A stretch of 64,000 nucleotides of DNA. Source: Mastacembelus armatus. Its lineage: Eukaryota; Chordata; Actinopteri; Synbranchiformes; Mastacembelidae. Position 1 is the stretch's first letter, and the number at the start of each line of letters is the position of its first letter. Below are positions 9,945 through 20,405 of this stretch, piece by piece. Where the stretch lies: assembly GCF_900324485.2 (NCBI RefSeq), contig NW_022872910.1, positions 124,001-188,000 on the forward strand, in the 5' to 3' direction. The notes beneath the pieces are model-generated. The model was not told the DNA's origin and did not search any database. It saw nothing but the letters and a program-made list of their open reading frames with translations. Both the position numbers and the translations under genes were made by a program.

Positions 9945-10453
9945 GGCTCCAGAGCACAGTAGTACACAGCAGAGTCAGACACTGTAGCAGACTTGATCTC
10001 CAGATCCACTTGTTTCTCTTTTGAGTTAATGTGAGCGGAGAAATCTGAAAGAACTGGATGAATCTGTCTTGCCTCGGTGATGTAGAGCAGGAACTCTGGT
10101 CTGGATCTCTGGTATTGTCGGTACCACTGGATGTTGTTGATAGCTCCCTCATATGTACAGGTCAGGTTGATGTTTCTTCCCTCTGCAGCAGCTTCTTCTG
10201 TTCTTTCTGGTTTGATGCTGTTCATAGAACCCATGGCTGCAAAATGAGCGATTTTCATGTCAGTTAATCTGAAAGACATTGTAACATCAGGAACCTGAAC
10301 CCAGGTTCTTGACTCTTTCACATGTGATCATTAAAAAGTTCTTGACAAAATCAGACCAAACATGTTGTTACATCAACAGGTTGAATGAGACGCCTGTTTG
10401 TGGTCAAACTCACCTATAAAGTGAGATAAAAAGAGAAAGAAGTAAAGCAACAT
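9945..10453 (-). CDS. TRAV: TCR alpha/delta V segment, family F (F1)
   Basis: Exon 1 (10414-10453) encodes [13 protein letters not shown], the same leader exon type used by family D. Exon 2 (9945-10236) follows CATTTTGCAG and starts [20 protein letters not shown]. First Cys in NLTCTYE, Trp in [14 protein letters not shown], second Cys in [11 protein letters not shown]. The CDR1 area is EGAINN, CDR2 area TEARQIHP. The leader lies about 210 bp from the nonamer of B2, so its promoter must lie in that short gap. Open. Confidence 0.91.
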
Positions 10454-10662
10454 GTCTTTGGAGTTGTTGAAGTCAGACAGCAGATGAACAGTGTTCTTCC
10501 ACTGCAGTAGAATGAAAAAACTAAACAGTGTCTGCTGCACAGCTCTTCTCCTCAGCATCAAGCTGATTGGGCTTTGACTTCCTGCAACAAACCACAGAAG
10601 TTTAACAGTGTGTTTCTCCCTCTGGTGGATGTTGTGGAGTATTGTGTTGTCTTTGCTCCAAA

Positions 10663-10700
10663 GGTTTTTGTACAGAGTTTTGGTGTTTCCTGTCACTGTG
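10663..10700 (-). other. 23-type RSS of V segment B2
   Basis: Heptamer 10694-10700, 22-bp spacer of the common type, nonamer ACAAAAACC 10663-10671, unlike B1, which carries its own spacer type. Confidence 0.93.
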
Positions 10701-11155
10701 GGCTGCAGAGCACAGTAGTACAGAGCAGAGTCTGTCACTGCAGCAGAGGAGATCTGCAGATCCATCTGGGTTTTATTCTCATTCACTTTAAAATCTAGTC
10801 CAGAGACCTCCTCTTTTAGTTTCATTGCTGTTCCTGTGTGAGACAAAAGGAACTCTGGTGGTTTTCCTGGATATTGGCGATACCAGAAGAAATTTTCATT
10901 ATATGTAGCTGGTCTGGAGTATTGGTAGGACAGAGTGACAGTGCTGTCTTCTAAACTGAGCTCTTCATTGTTGACTGGACTCAGATCTTCACAGCCGACA
11001 CCTGAAGGAAGACATAACTCTGTTATCACTTATTGCTCCAAAGGTTTTATCAGTGAATTCTATTTTACATTTCTATGTTCACTAGTGAATTTTCTCCTAC
11101 CTGTCAGTGTGATCAGAAACAAAGCTGAAAACAGATGTAAGTGCTCTGACTCCAT
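10701..11155 (-). CDS. TRAV: TCR alpha/delta V segment, family B (B2), no first Cys
   Basis: Exon 1 (11101-11155) encodes MESEHLHLFSALFLITLT and ends at GTAGGA. Exon 2 (10701-11001) starts GVGCEDLSPVNNEELSLEDS. B-strand VTLSYQYS has Tyr for the first Cys; Trp in FFWYRQYPGKPPEF and second Cys in DSALYYCALQP are kept. The CDR1 area is RPATYNEN and the CDR2 area SHTGTAMKLKEE. It differs from B1 in leader, FR3 (GLDFKVNENKTQMDL) and RSS, but not in the N-terminal framework. Confidence 0.88.
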
Positions 11156-11232
11156 CTTAAAGATAGAAGCTGTTTCTGCTTTAAACTCCACTGTGAGAGT
11201 TTCAGTCTTTTCTGTCCTTCAGTCACAGTTTT

Positions 11233-11241
11233 GCTCCTCCC
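11233..11241 (-). promoter_or_regulatory. GGGAGGAGC box upstream of B2 leader
   Basis: GGGAGGAGC on the coding strand about 78 bp before the MESEH-type ATG; conserved before B3 and B5. Confidence 0.35.
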
Positions 11242-11540
11242 TTCATCTCTTCATCTCCTCCTTTCACACAGGACTGACGACTTTTCAGCTTCTCACTGGT
11301 CTTTATTGCTTTTCATAACATTGCATGGTTTTTATCACTAACTGGCTCATTATCCAGGCTGTGGAGCTTGTTCATAAATGTTGTAGTTATTTTAAAGGGA
11401 GAAGGCTCATGGTCATTTGACTCCAAAGCAGCTTTTGCATTGGTGTCACATTTGCTGACTGATGGAAACATAAAGTGAGAGGCTGCTTCATAAAAAGAGG
11501 TTCATGAATGATTGAATCATTTTATTGCAGACTCACTACC
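11242..11540. other. B2 upstream flank
   Basis: No gene. Repeated upstream of B3 (24,730-25,030) and B5 (36,330-36,635). Homology ends at GCAGACTCA near 11,536, where a dispersed repeat begins. Confidence 0.6.
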
Positions 11541-11788
11541 CACTCTTTCCTAACCAGGGTCCCAGGGATCAGCTGGAGCCTATCCCAGCTCTCTTTGGGT
11601 GAAAGGTAGGGGGACACCCTGGACAGGTCCCCAGTCCATCACAGGGCCACATAGAGACAAACAACCTCACACACTCACACTCACTCTTATGGGCAATTTT
11701 AGAGTCATCAATTAACCTAACATGCATGTTTTTTGGACTGTGGGAGGAAACCGGAGTACCCGGAGTAAACCCACGCAAGCACAGGGAG
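11541..11788. repeat. Fish-type dispersed repeat fragment
   Basis: Contains the string seen throughout fish genomes around CAGCTGGAGCCTATCCCAGC, then CAGTCCATCACAGGGCCACA, and ending ..GGAAACCGGAGTACCCGGAG. No coding content. I recognise the pattern but cannot place its class from sequence alone. Confidence 0.6.
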
Positions 11789-14700
11789 AACAGTTATAAC
11801 TCATTTGAGAGCCTCACTCTTAGTCTCTCACATACAAACTGGAAAACACAAAAACCAGTTCTACTTGTCATTGTGTACCGTCCACCTGTCCCTTACTCAG
11901 AGTTTTTAACTGAATTCCCAGACTTCCTGTCTGATTTAGTGCTTAGATCAGATAAAGTCATTATAGTGGGAGATTTTAACATTCATGTAGATGTTGAAAA
12001 TAACAGCCTCAGCATTGCATTTAATTCTATATTAGATTCAATTGGTTTCATTCAAAATGTTAATAAACCCACCCACTGTTTTAATCACACCCTTGATCTT
12101 GTTCTGACCTATGGCATCGAAATTGAACATCTAATAGTTTTTCCCCCAAATCCTGTTTTGTCAGATCATTCTTTAATAACTTTTGAATTTAAAATGATGG
12201 ATCATGCAGCGTTTGGAAGAAAATTCCACTACAGCAGATGTTTATCCGACAACGCTGTTAATAAATGTAAGAAAATGATTCCATCTTTATTTACATCTAT
12301 GCCAAGTATAAACATAGTGGAGGTCAGCTGCTTCAATCCCACTCCCTACCAAACTGATCATATTGTTGACAGCGCTGTAACCTGACTGCGTGAAACGCTT
12401 GATACTGTGGCGCCTCTGAAAAAGAAGTTAGTGATTCAGAGGAGACTAGCCCCATGGTATAATTTACATGTTCGTACCTTAAAGCAGCATCACGAAGGCT
12501 GGAAAGGAAGTGGCGTTCCACAAACTTAGAGGAAATTTTTCTAGCCTGGAAAAACAGTCTACTAACATATAAAAAAGCTCTCCGTAAAGCCAGAACTGCA
12601 TACTATTCATCACTAATAGAGGAAAATAAGAACAATCCCAGGTTTCTTTTCAGCACTGTAGCCAGGCTGACAAAAAGTCACAGCTCTGTTGAGCCCAGTG
12701 TTCCCTTAGCTCTCAGCAGTGATGAATTTATGAGTTTCTTTACAAATAAAATCACAACTATTAGAGATAAAATTCAGCAGATGCTTCCTATACCTGCAAT
12801 AAATGAATCTTTTACTACAGTAGCTCTTGAATCATCTGTAGGACCTCAGTTATGTTTAGACTGCTTCTCTCCCATAGATCTCTCTGAATTTACATCAGTA
12901 GTTGCTTCATCTAAATCATCAACGTGTCTCTTGGACCCCATCCCGACTAGACTGCTTAAAGGCACCCTGCCATTAATCAACTCATCTTTATTGGACTTGG
13001 TAAATTTATCTCTAGTATCAGGCTACGTACCACAGGCCTTTAAGACTGCAGTAATCAAACCTTTACTCAAAAAGCCCAGTCTTGATCCAGGAGTCTTGGC
13101 TAATTATAGACCAATATCCAACCTGCCATTTATTTCTAAAATCCTAGAAAAAGCTGTTGCTAAGCAGCTATCAGAACACTTACACAGGAATGAACTATTT
13201 GAAGATTTCCAATCAGGATTTAGAGCACATCATAGTACAGAAACAGCACTGTTGAAAGTTACCAACGATCTTCTCTTAGCCTCAGATAATGGACTTGTTT
13301 CGATACTTGTCCTCCTAGACCTTAGTGCAGCATTCGACACCATTGACCACAACATCTTATTACAGAGACTTGAGCATGTGATTGGTATCAGAGGAACAGC
13401 ATTAAAGTGGTTCCAATCCTATTTATCGGACAGATTCCAGTTTGTTCATGTCCATGATGAACCTTCCACACGAACAAAAGTTAGTTATGGAGTTCCACAA
13501 GGTTCTGTGCTAGGACCGATTCTGTTCACCCTGTACATGCTTCCTTTAGGATATATCATTAGGAAGCACTCTATTAATTACCACTGCTATGCGGATGACA
13601 CTCAGTTATATCTATCTATTAAACCTGTTAACACAAACCAGTTAACCAGACTTCAAGCCTGTCTAACTGACATAAAGGCCTGGATGACCAGTAACTTTTT
13701 ACTTTTAAACTCGGAGAAAACAGAAGTCATTATATTTGGGCCTAAAAAATCTCAGAAATAACTTTTCTAAAATTATAGCTACTCTAGATGGCATAGCCCT
13801 GGCCTCCAGCACTACTGTAAAAAACCTTGGAGTTATTTTTGACCAGGACATGTCCTTTAACTCACACATAAAACAAATTTCTAGAATTGCATTCTTTCAC
13901 CTGCGCAACATTTCCAAAATTAGGAACATCCTGTCTCAAAATGATGCCGAAAATCTAGTCCATGCATTTGTTTCCTCAAGGCTAGATTACTGTAACTCAT
14001 TACTATCTGGATGTCCTAATATCTTAATAAAAAGCCTCCAATTAATCCAGAATGCCGCAGCCAGAGTCCTGACAGGAACTAGCAAGAGAGATCATATTTC
14101 TCCTATATTGGCTTCTCTTCATTGGCTCCCTGTAAAATATAGAATAGAATTTAAAATCCTTCTTCTCACATACAAATCCCTTCATAATCAAGCTCCTTCA
14201 TACCTTAAAGACCTCATAGTACCATATTATCCCAATAGAGCACTTCGCTCTCAGAGTGCAGGCCTACTTGTGGTTCCCAGAGTTCTCAAAAGCAGAATGG
14301 GAGGCAGAGCCTTTAGCTATCAAGCTCCTCTCCTGTGGAACCAGCTCTCAGCCTGGGTTCAGGAGGCGGACACTCTCTGTACTTTTAAGGCTAGACTTAA
14401 AACCTTCCTCTTTGACAAAGCATATAGTTAGGGCTGGCTTCAGGCAACCCTGAACCATCCCTTAGTTAGTTATGCTGCTATAGGCCTAGACTGCCCGAGG
14501 ACCATCGGTGCACTGAGCTCCCCTACCCTAACCCCACCCCCCTCTTCTCTCCCACCTCATGTATATTCCACCATTGAATTTTACTAACCTTGTGCTCTCT
14601 CTCTCCCCTAGTTTGTGCTCTCTCCCTCCCTCTCTCTCTCTCTCTCTCTCTGTACCTTCTGCAGGTGTCCCTGGTCCTGGAGCTGTTTATCGCTGATGTG

Positions 14701-15000
14701 CAGTTACTGGCCCCACCAACTTGCAGTGTCTATTTGTTGTTTATTGTTCCTGTTCTTTTCTCTCTGCTCTATCCACTCACCCCAACCGGTCGAGGCAGAT
14801 GACCGCCCAAACTGAGCCCGGTTCTGCTGGAGGTTTTTTTCTTCCGTTAAAGGGAGTTTTTTCCTCTCCACTGTCGCCAAGTGCTTGCTCATAAGGGAAT
14901 TGTTGGGTTTTTAATTTTAGTTTTTGTAAAGTGCCTTGTGATGATTTGTATTGTGATTTGGCGCTATACAAATAAAATTGAATTGAATTGAATTGAATTA
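11789..15000 (+). mobile_element. Long CR1/L2-type LINE (alpha), 5'-truncated
   Basis: The most complete alpha copy. 11,850-12,380 encodes the C-terminal half of an APE endonuclease (IVGDFNIHVD, later LSDHSLITFEF). 12,730-13,760 and 13,736-14,431, in overlapping frames, encode reverse transcriptase with [40 protein letters not shown] and [11 protein letters not shown]. The RT C-terminal part reads SRLDYCNSLLSGCP and IQNAAARVLTG. A CT-rich 3' UTR follows, with the tail GCGCTATACAAATAAA and an (ATTGA)n end at 15,000. The N-terminal endonuclease is missing; a stop near 12,384 and a frame change near 13,750 disable it. Confidence 0.88.
14627..14652 (+). repeat. CT microsatellite in LINE 3' UTR
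   Basis: Run of CT dinucleotides within the alpha LINE 3' UTR; the minus-strand copy at 42,700-42,714 carries the complementary GA run. Confidence 0.8.
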
Positions 15001-15084
15001 CATCCACAGGTCACGGACAAGGCTATGGAGCTAGCGTCTGCTCAACCCACCACAGTGATGTAGATGTGATGGCTCTGATAAGAG

Positions 15085-15690
15085 CTGCAGAGATGGACTG
15101 TGCATTCGTCCATCAGCTCTTAGTGATTTCCACCAATATCTTTAACCTCTTCTTGGCACATGTTACTGTACCTGCATGTTTGAAAACCACCACTTTCATC
15201 CCAGTGCCCAAGTAGACAAACATCAGCTGTCTGAATGACTACAGACCAGTCGCACTCACACACATCATAGCCAAGAGCTTTGAAAGTCTAGTCCTGGGTC
15301 ATATAACATCTAATCTTTCCTCAGCCTTAGACCAACATCAGTATGCATGCAGGGCCAATAGATTCACAGAGGTTGCCATAAACATTGCCCTTTACAATGA
15401 CCCACCTGGAGCAGAAGAGGGTGTATGTGAGGATGCTTTTCCTTGACTCCAGCTCCGCTTCTAACATCACTGTCCCCAGCAGACTGGTACTGTGGATTAA
15501 AGACTTTCTTAGCACTCACCCACAAATAGTGAGACTGACTCCCAACACATCCCCACCCCTGACCCTCAGCACTGGAGCACCACAGGGATGTGTGCTGAGC
15601 CCCCTCCCCTGCTCCCTGTACAACTGAACACCTGTTCACGCTGCAAAGACAATCATCAAATTTTCAGACAATACAACAAAAGTGGGGCTG
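15085..15690 (+). mobile_element. Old non-LTR RT fragment beside C2
   Basis: Same fragment as at 3,840, with FLDSSSASNITVPSRL and STGAPQGCVLSPLPCSLYN. Just upstream, at 15,076-15,084, is the uninterrupted TGATAAGAG site lacking the beta LINE. Confidence 0.75.
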
Positions 15691-15775
15691 ATCTCGAATG
15701 TTGATGAGACAGCTGATGAAGTCTGTGGCTCCCTCTGGTGGATGTTGTGGAGTCTTGTGTTTTCTTTGCTTCAAA

Positions 15776-15813
15776 GGTTTTTGTACAGAGTTTTGGTGTT
15801 TCCTGTCACTGTG
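15776..15813 (-). other. 23-type RSS of V segment C2
   Basis: Heptamer 15807-15813, 22-bp spacer, nonamer 15776-15784. The flank beyond the nonamer (15,751-15,775) carries three substitutions shared only with F3. Confidence 0.93.
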
Positions 15814-16262
15814 GGCTGCAGAGCACAGTAGTACACAGCAGAGTCAGACAGCTGAAGCTTCTGGATCTTCAGAGGAACTGATCTGGATGTGGAATTCAGT
15901 GTGGATGAAAATCTCTCCCTGTACTCATCTGGTGTGTTGCCTTCATCTAGATTAACTCGACTCAGGATGAACGTGGGGCTGTTGTTTCCATCCTGTTTGT
16001 ACCAGTAGAGAGTTTGTCCTGATGAACTGCTGCTGTTATACAGACAGCGAAGTGTTACTGTGTCTCCTTCAGTAGCAGTCTCATCTCCTTCTGGCTGCAG
16101 CACGTTGTCTTTTTGTGCTCTGCATTCTGTAAAACACCAACAAACTGTGTCAGTGTGCTGTTAAAGAGTCATGTCAATGCTGGAATGATATCAGAGAAAC
16201 AGAGCTGTGTTCATACCAAGGCACATAGCAGCCAGCAACACTGAGATGAACAGAGGCGTCAT
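15814..16262 (-). CDS. TRAV: TCR alpha/delta V segment, family C (C2)
   Basis: Exon 1 (16217-16262) encodes MTPLFISVLLAAMCL; exon 2 (15814-16126) starts ECRAQKDNVLQPEGDETATEG. First Cys in TLRCLYN, Trp in LYWYKQDGNNSP, second Cys in [11 protein letters not shown]. The CDR1 area is NSSSSSGQT, one residue longer than C1; CDR2 area RVNLDEGNTPDEY is the second of two CDR2 types in the family, shared with C4. Open. Confidence 0.92.
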
Positions 16263-16269
16263 ATGTGCA

Positions 16270-16681
16270 GTGTTGAGGAACTGGGAGCTCCAGCCAGTAT
16301 GAAGAAGGCTGTGATCTCTCTGTTTAGTCTTCATCAACACTAAGTTGGTGGATTAGAAGGAGGAGCCTGATCACAGTGACAGGGCTCATTCACAGCCCTG
16401 TGTTATTCCCCTGCTGACAACTTTACTCTGAACACAGTTTGGACCAGTCTCCTTTCAGTGTCCAACTTGTCTTGTATGTGATCGTCATTGGACATTTCAG
16501 CTGACCCGTTTCCTGTTTTACAGCTGCTGCACATTCCCGTTGGTCCCTGACATATAAAGCTGCTAATTGTTGGGAACCTGCTACGACACCTTTAATATCT
16601 TTTATCACAAATAGTACAAGCAAACTGAGAAGGAACATTTATCAAATGGGACTTTGTAAATTCTCTTCAGGATTTTTTTCT
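16270..16681. other. C2 upstream flank
   Basis: No supported gene. Homologous to 5,020-5,383 and 50,215-50,630, including the conserved 66-71-codon minus-strand frame at 16,423-16,638 with no recognisable domain. Confidence 0.55.
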
Positions 16682-18110
16682 CTTCAATCAATCAATCAAT
16701 CAGTTTTTATTTGTATAGCACCTTACAACAACTCAGATTGACCGAAGTGCTTCGCAACATTAAAAAAATCTAAAAAATAAAGGATATATACAATAAGGAG
16801 TATAAAATACACCCGACACACAAAAAAAAAAAACAAAATGGCAGGGTCGTGCTATGAACCAAAAGCCAGTCTGAATAACTGAGTCTTAAGTTTAGCTTTA
16901 AACAGGGGCAGGTCATTGATGGAACATAATTCAATGGGTAGAGTGTTCCAGAGTTTGGGACCTGCCACTGCGAAGGTACAATAAACCCATTGTTTGTACC
17001 TCGATCGAGAGACCTCTAGCAAATGTTGGCCAGCAGAACACAAAGCTCTGCTGGGTTGGTGAGAACTTCAAATCTCTCATAAGTACGAAGGTGCCGTGCC
17101 ATTGATTGGACTGAAAGTAAACAACAGAAGCTTAAATAGAATTTGGAATTATACAGGGAGCCAGTGGAGGGAATACAGGATCGGGGAGATATGATCATGC
17201 TTTTTGGTGTTAGTCAGCAAGTGGGCCCCAGCATTCTGAACAAGTTTGAAGCGATGGATGTCAGCTTGGTTAATGCAAACATAAAGAGTGTTGAAATGAT
17301 CTAGCCGGGATCTAATGAAAGTGTGAATTGCTTCTCTAGGTCACTGTGGTTCAGAAAGGGCTTAACCTTTGCAAGGAGGCATAGCTGAAAAAAACCTGCC
17401 TTCACAACAGGATTAATTTGTTTATGGAAGTTTAAGTTAATGTCTAAGGTCACCCCCAGGTTTTTGACCGTGAACTGTCAGAGAGTCAAAACCAGAAGCC
17501 TCAAAACTGGGACAGTTGGGGGTGCCAATGAAAATATATTCTGTCTTGCGCTCAGAAAGTTCTGAGATAACCAAATTTTTTTGTCATCCAAACACCTCCA
17601 GACGGATATGAGTGTGTCAGAAGAGTTAGAAACAACTGGCAGGTAGATCTGTAAGTCATCTGCATACAGATGAAAGGAGACGTTGTATTTTGTGATAATT
17701 GATCCTTATGGTAACATGTACAAAGAGAATAAAACAGGGCCCAGAATGGAGCCCTGTGGCACACCAGAGGTCAGGGGAGCTGGAGAGAAGGAAAGGTCGC
17801 CAATCATGACAGGGAAGGTTATATTCATTAAATCGGACCTGAACCACTTGTAGTACAGGTCCCTGAAGGCCAACTAGGTGTGACAAATGTGTCAGGGGGA
17901 TGGAGTGACCCACAGTATCAAATGCTGTGGTGAGGTCCAGCATTACTAGCAGCACAAGTTTCTTAGAATCCAGGGACAGGAGGATATCATTCTGAACCTT
18001 CAGGAGAGTGGATTCAGTACTGTGCCGAGTTCTAAAGCCAGATTGTAATTTTTCAAAGATATAATTATTTTCCAAAAATGAATGAAGCTGTATGAAAACA
18101 ACTTTTGCTG
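16682..18110 (-). mobile_element. CR1/L2-type LINE fragment (gamma tail)
   Basis: The tail at 16,682 is an (ATCA)n run, (TTGA)n on the coding strand, next to TTTTTATTTGTATAGCACCT. Minus-strand RT pieces include GFRTRHSTESTLLKVQNDIL and LDLTTAFDTVGHSIPL near 17,900-18,050. Broken in many places. Absent from the equivalent D4 flank near 50,640, so it inserted within a D-type 3' flank. Confidence 0.8.
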
Positions 18111-18605
18111 GTGGATTTGTTGTTGAAGCTTCAATCAAAAATGTTGAAAGCTGATAAAAATCTTCAGCTGTGAAAGTTTGAATCTTTTGTTGTTTTGAGT
18201 TTTTCTGTGTATTTTGATGTCTGAACGTATAAACTAGTGATTTCAGTGTGTTATTAGTTAATACTTTAGTGTGAATTTGGGCTGTAGTTCTCCATGTTTC
18301 CAAGGATGGTGAACAATGGAAGGAGCTCATTGTGGCCTAATGACCCACAGTGTATGAAGAGGATTAACTGAGTAAGTCAGAGTCTGTTTATTTGTTTTCA
18401 TGGTTTCTTGTGTCTGAAGCATCAACAGTTGGTTTGTCATTGATGTGGATTTTCTGCTGATGTGAATCCTCCCCCAGTGTTTCATTAGCAGCTGTAACCA
18501 CAGGGACTCTGATCAAACAGGAATGAGCAGAATAAATCTGATATGAAGCTGTGGTTTGAATCCCACTTCCCTCCTCTTTGAAGAGTAGTCAGATATCTGT
18601 GTTCA
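18111..18605. other. D2 3' flank
   Basis: No gene. Paralogous to 34,510-35,000 and 50,672-51,160. Confidence 0.6.
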
Positions 18606-18644
18606 GGTTTTTGTACAGACTCTTCTACACTTTGTATCACTGTG
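18606..18644 (-). other. 23-type RSS of V segment D2
   Basis: Heptamer 18638-18644, 23-bp family D spacer, nonamer 18606-18614. Confidence 0.93.
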
Positions 18645-19170
18645 TTTCTAGAGCACAGTAGTAGAGAGCTGTGTCTGCCAGGGTTAGACTCTTTATGGTC
18701 AGTTCAGTTAATGTAGCTGATGTTCGGGATTTATATCGATTATCAGGAATATACTGACTATCACTCAGTGATTTTGCTCCTTTCCAGAGTATAAACTGAG
18801 GAGCTTCCAGGTCTGAATGATGTTTGTACCAGTAAAGATAAATATCAGTTTCATCTGTTTGATAGCGACATGTGAGTTTGACAGATTCTCCTTCTCTTCC
18901 AGTGACTTCATCTTCTACAGGAGAGATTGTGTCTCCAGCTGTTAGTCCTGGAAAAAGTAGAGAAAATGAAGCCATTAGACGAACATTGTCCACGAGGCTG
19001 AGAGGAGAAGACAGTGGAAAATGTCAGTGTACAGTGTTACTCTGTGGACACAAACTGTTGACCAGGACTTCCTGCCAAAGACAAATTCATTGCGAGGTTG
19101 AATGAGACGCCTGTTTGTGGTCAAACTCACCTATAAAGTGAGATAAAAAGAGAAAGAAGTAAAGCAACAT
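18645..19170 (-). CDS. TRAV: TCR alpha/delta V segment, family D (D2)
   Basis: Exon 1 (19131-19170) encodes [13 protein letters not shown]; exon 2 (18645-18947) starts [20 protein letters not shown]. First Cys in KLTCRYQ, Trp in LYWYKHHSD, second Cys in [13 protein letters not shown]1 area DETDIY, CDR2 area [11 protein letters not shown]. Its leader lies about 210 bp from the E2 nonamer. Open. Confidence 0.91.
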
Positions 19171-19379
19171 GTCTTTGGAGTTGTTGAAGTCAGACAGCAG
19201 ATGAACAGTGTTCTTCCACTGCAGTAGAATGAAACAACTAAACAGTGTCTGCTGCACAGCTCTTCTCCTCAGCATCAAGCTGATTGGTCTTTGACTTCCT
19301 GCAACAAACCACTGAAGGTTAACAGTGTGTGTCTCCCTCTGGTGGATGTTGTGGAGTATTGTGTTGTCTTTGCTCCAAA

Positions 19380-19417
19380 GGTTTTTGTACAGAGTTTTGG
19401 TGTTTCCTGTCACTGTG
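19380..19417 (-). other. 23-type RSS of V segment E2
   Basis: Heptamer 19411-19417, 22-bp common spacer, nonamer 19380-19388. Confidence 0.93.
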
Positions 19418-19864
19418 GGCTGCAGAGCACAGTAGTACACAGCAGAGTCAGACACTGCAGCAGAGGAGATCTGCAGATAAAACTCCTTTGTTTTCTCATC
19501 ATGTCTCATAGACCTTCTCCCTGTGGTCTCTGAATATTCTGCGATTAGCAGCTGTGGAGGTGAACTGGACTTCTGGTGATACCAGTATACATAGTTCACA
19601 GAGCCTGAATAGTTGCAGGAGAGAGTCACAGTGTCTCCTTCCAAAGTCGTCATTTCCTCTTTAAAAGGTGTCAGTAAATCCTCAGAGGATCCTGAGAAGA
19701 ACAAAAATATGTTTCATCATGAAACTTAGATTTCTTGAAGCTGAACACACTGTTAGAAAACTGTTCAGGAATGTTTCTGTATCTTCACCACTTTCTCCAG
19801 TTAGAGTTGACTTACCAGTATGAAAGGAGACCATCAGCATCCAAATGAAAAGCAGCAGCATCAT
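19418..19864 (-). CDS. TRAV: TCR alpha/delta V segment, family E (E2)
   Basis: Exon 1 (19816-19864) encodes MMLLLFIWMLMVSFHT; exon 2 (19418-19691) starts GSSEDLLTPFKEEMTTLEGD. First Cys in TLSCNYS, Trp in VYWYHQKSSSPP, second Cys in [14 protein letters not shown]1 area SGSVNY, CDR2 area AEYSETTGRRS. The 3' flank passes directly into the D2 leader/promoter block. Open. Confidence 0.92.
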
Positions 19865-19929
19865 TTTCACTTGGACTGAATGAACAACAGAGAGAAGACA
19901 GCAGCTCTTCAGTTCCAAAATAAAGCCTT

Positions 19930-20405
19930 TCATATTCAGTTGTGTAGCTCCTCCTCTTGCTGTGCTCTGTTTCCATTCAGGCTGATGGAAGCTTTAGAAA
20001 TGACAGTGATGCTGCAGCCTCATCATCCAAGAAGCTCAGACTGAAGCAGGAATCTGCAGGAAAATCACCTGAATGAATCTGGAGAGAAACAACTTCCTGA
20101 GAAAACAGATCACCCAGACTGCTGCACAGTGCAGAGAAATTCTGACTGTCGTCAGTATGAAACATGAACATGACATAAACATACAGAAGTAAAGTCTCAG
20201 TCGTTATAGTCTAATTATGAATTAGAGTTTACAGTAAAATACTGGTAACACAGTGATGCAGCAAAAACACATTGTTTCTGCTTTGTTGTTCAAGAGTCAA
20301 GATTTAAGATCTCCTTCATCGTCATTTCACAATGTGAAACCAAATACTGTTTCTCATCAGGGCTTTAAAAAGATCCTATTAAGTAATAATTTTAAAATGG
20401 CAAAT
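19930..20405. other. E2 upstream flank
   Basis: No gene; closely matches 7,775-8,250, including AGGAGGAGC before the leader and the junction to an alpha LINE tail at the same base. Confidence 0.6.

Noticed and set aside
12333-12521. Minus-strand frames inside the plus-strand LINE and similar antisense frames in other LINEs
   Set aside because: They are shadows of the LINE coding frames and carry no independent domain.
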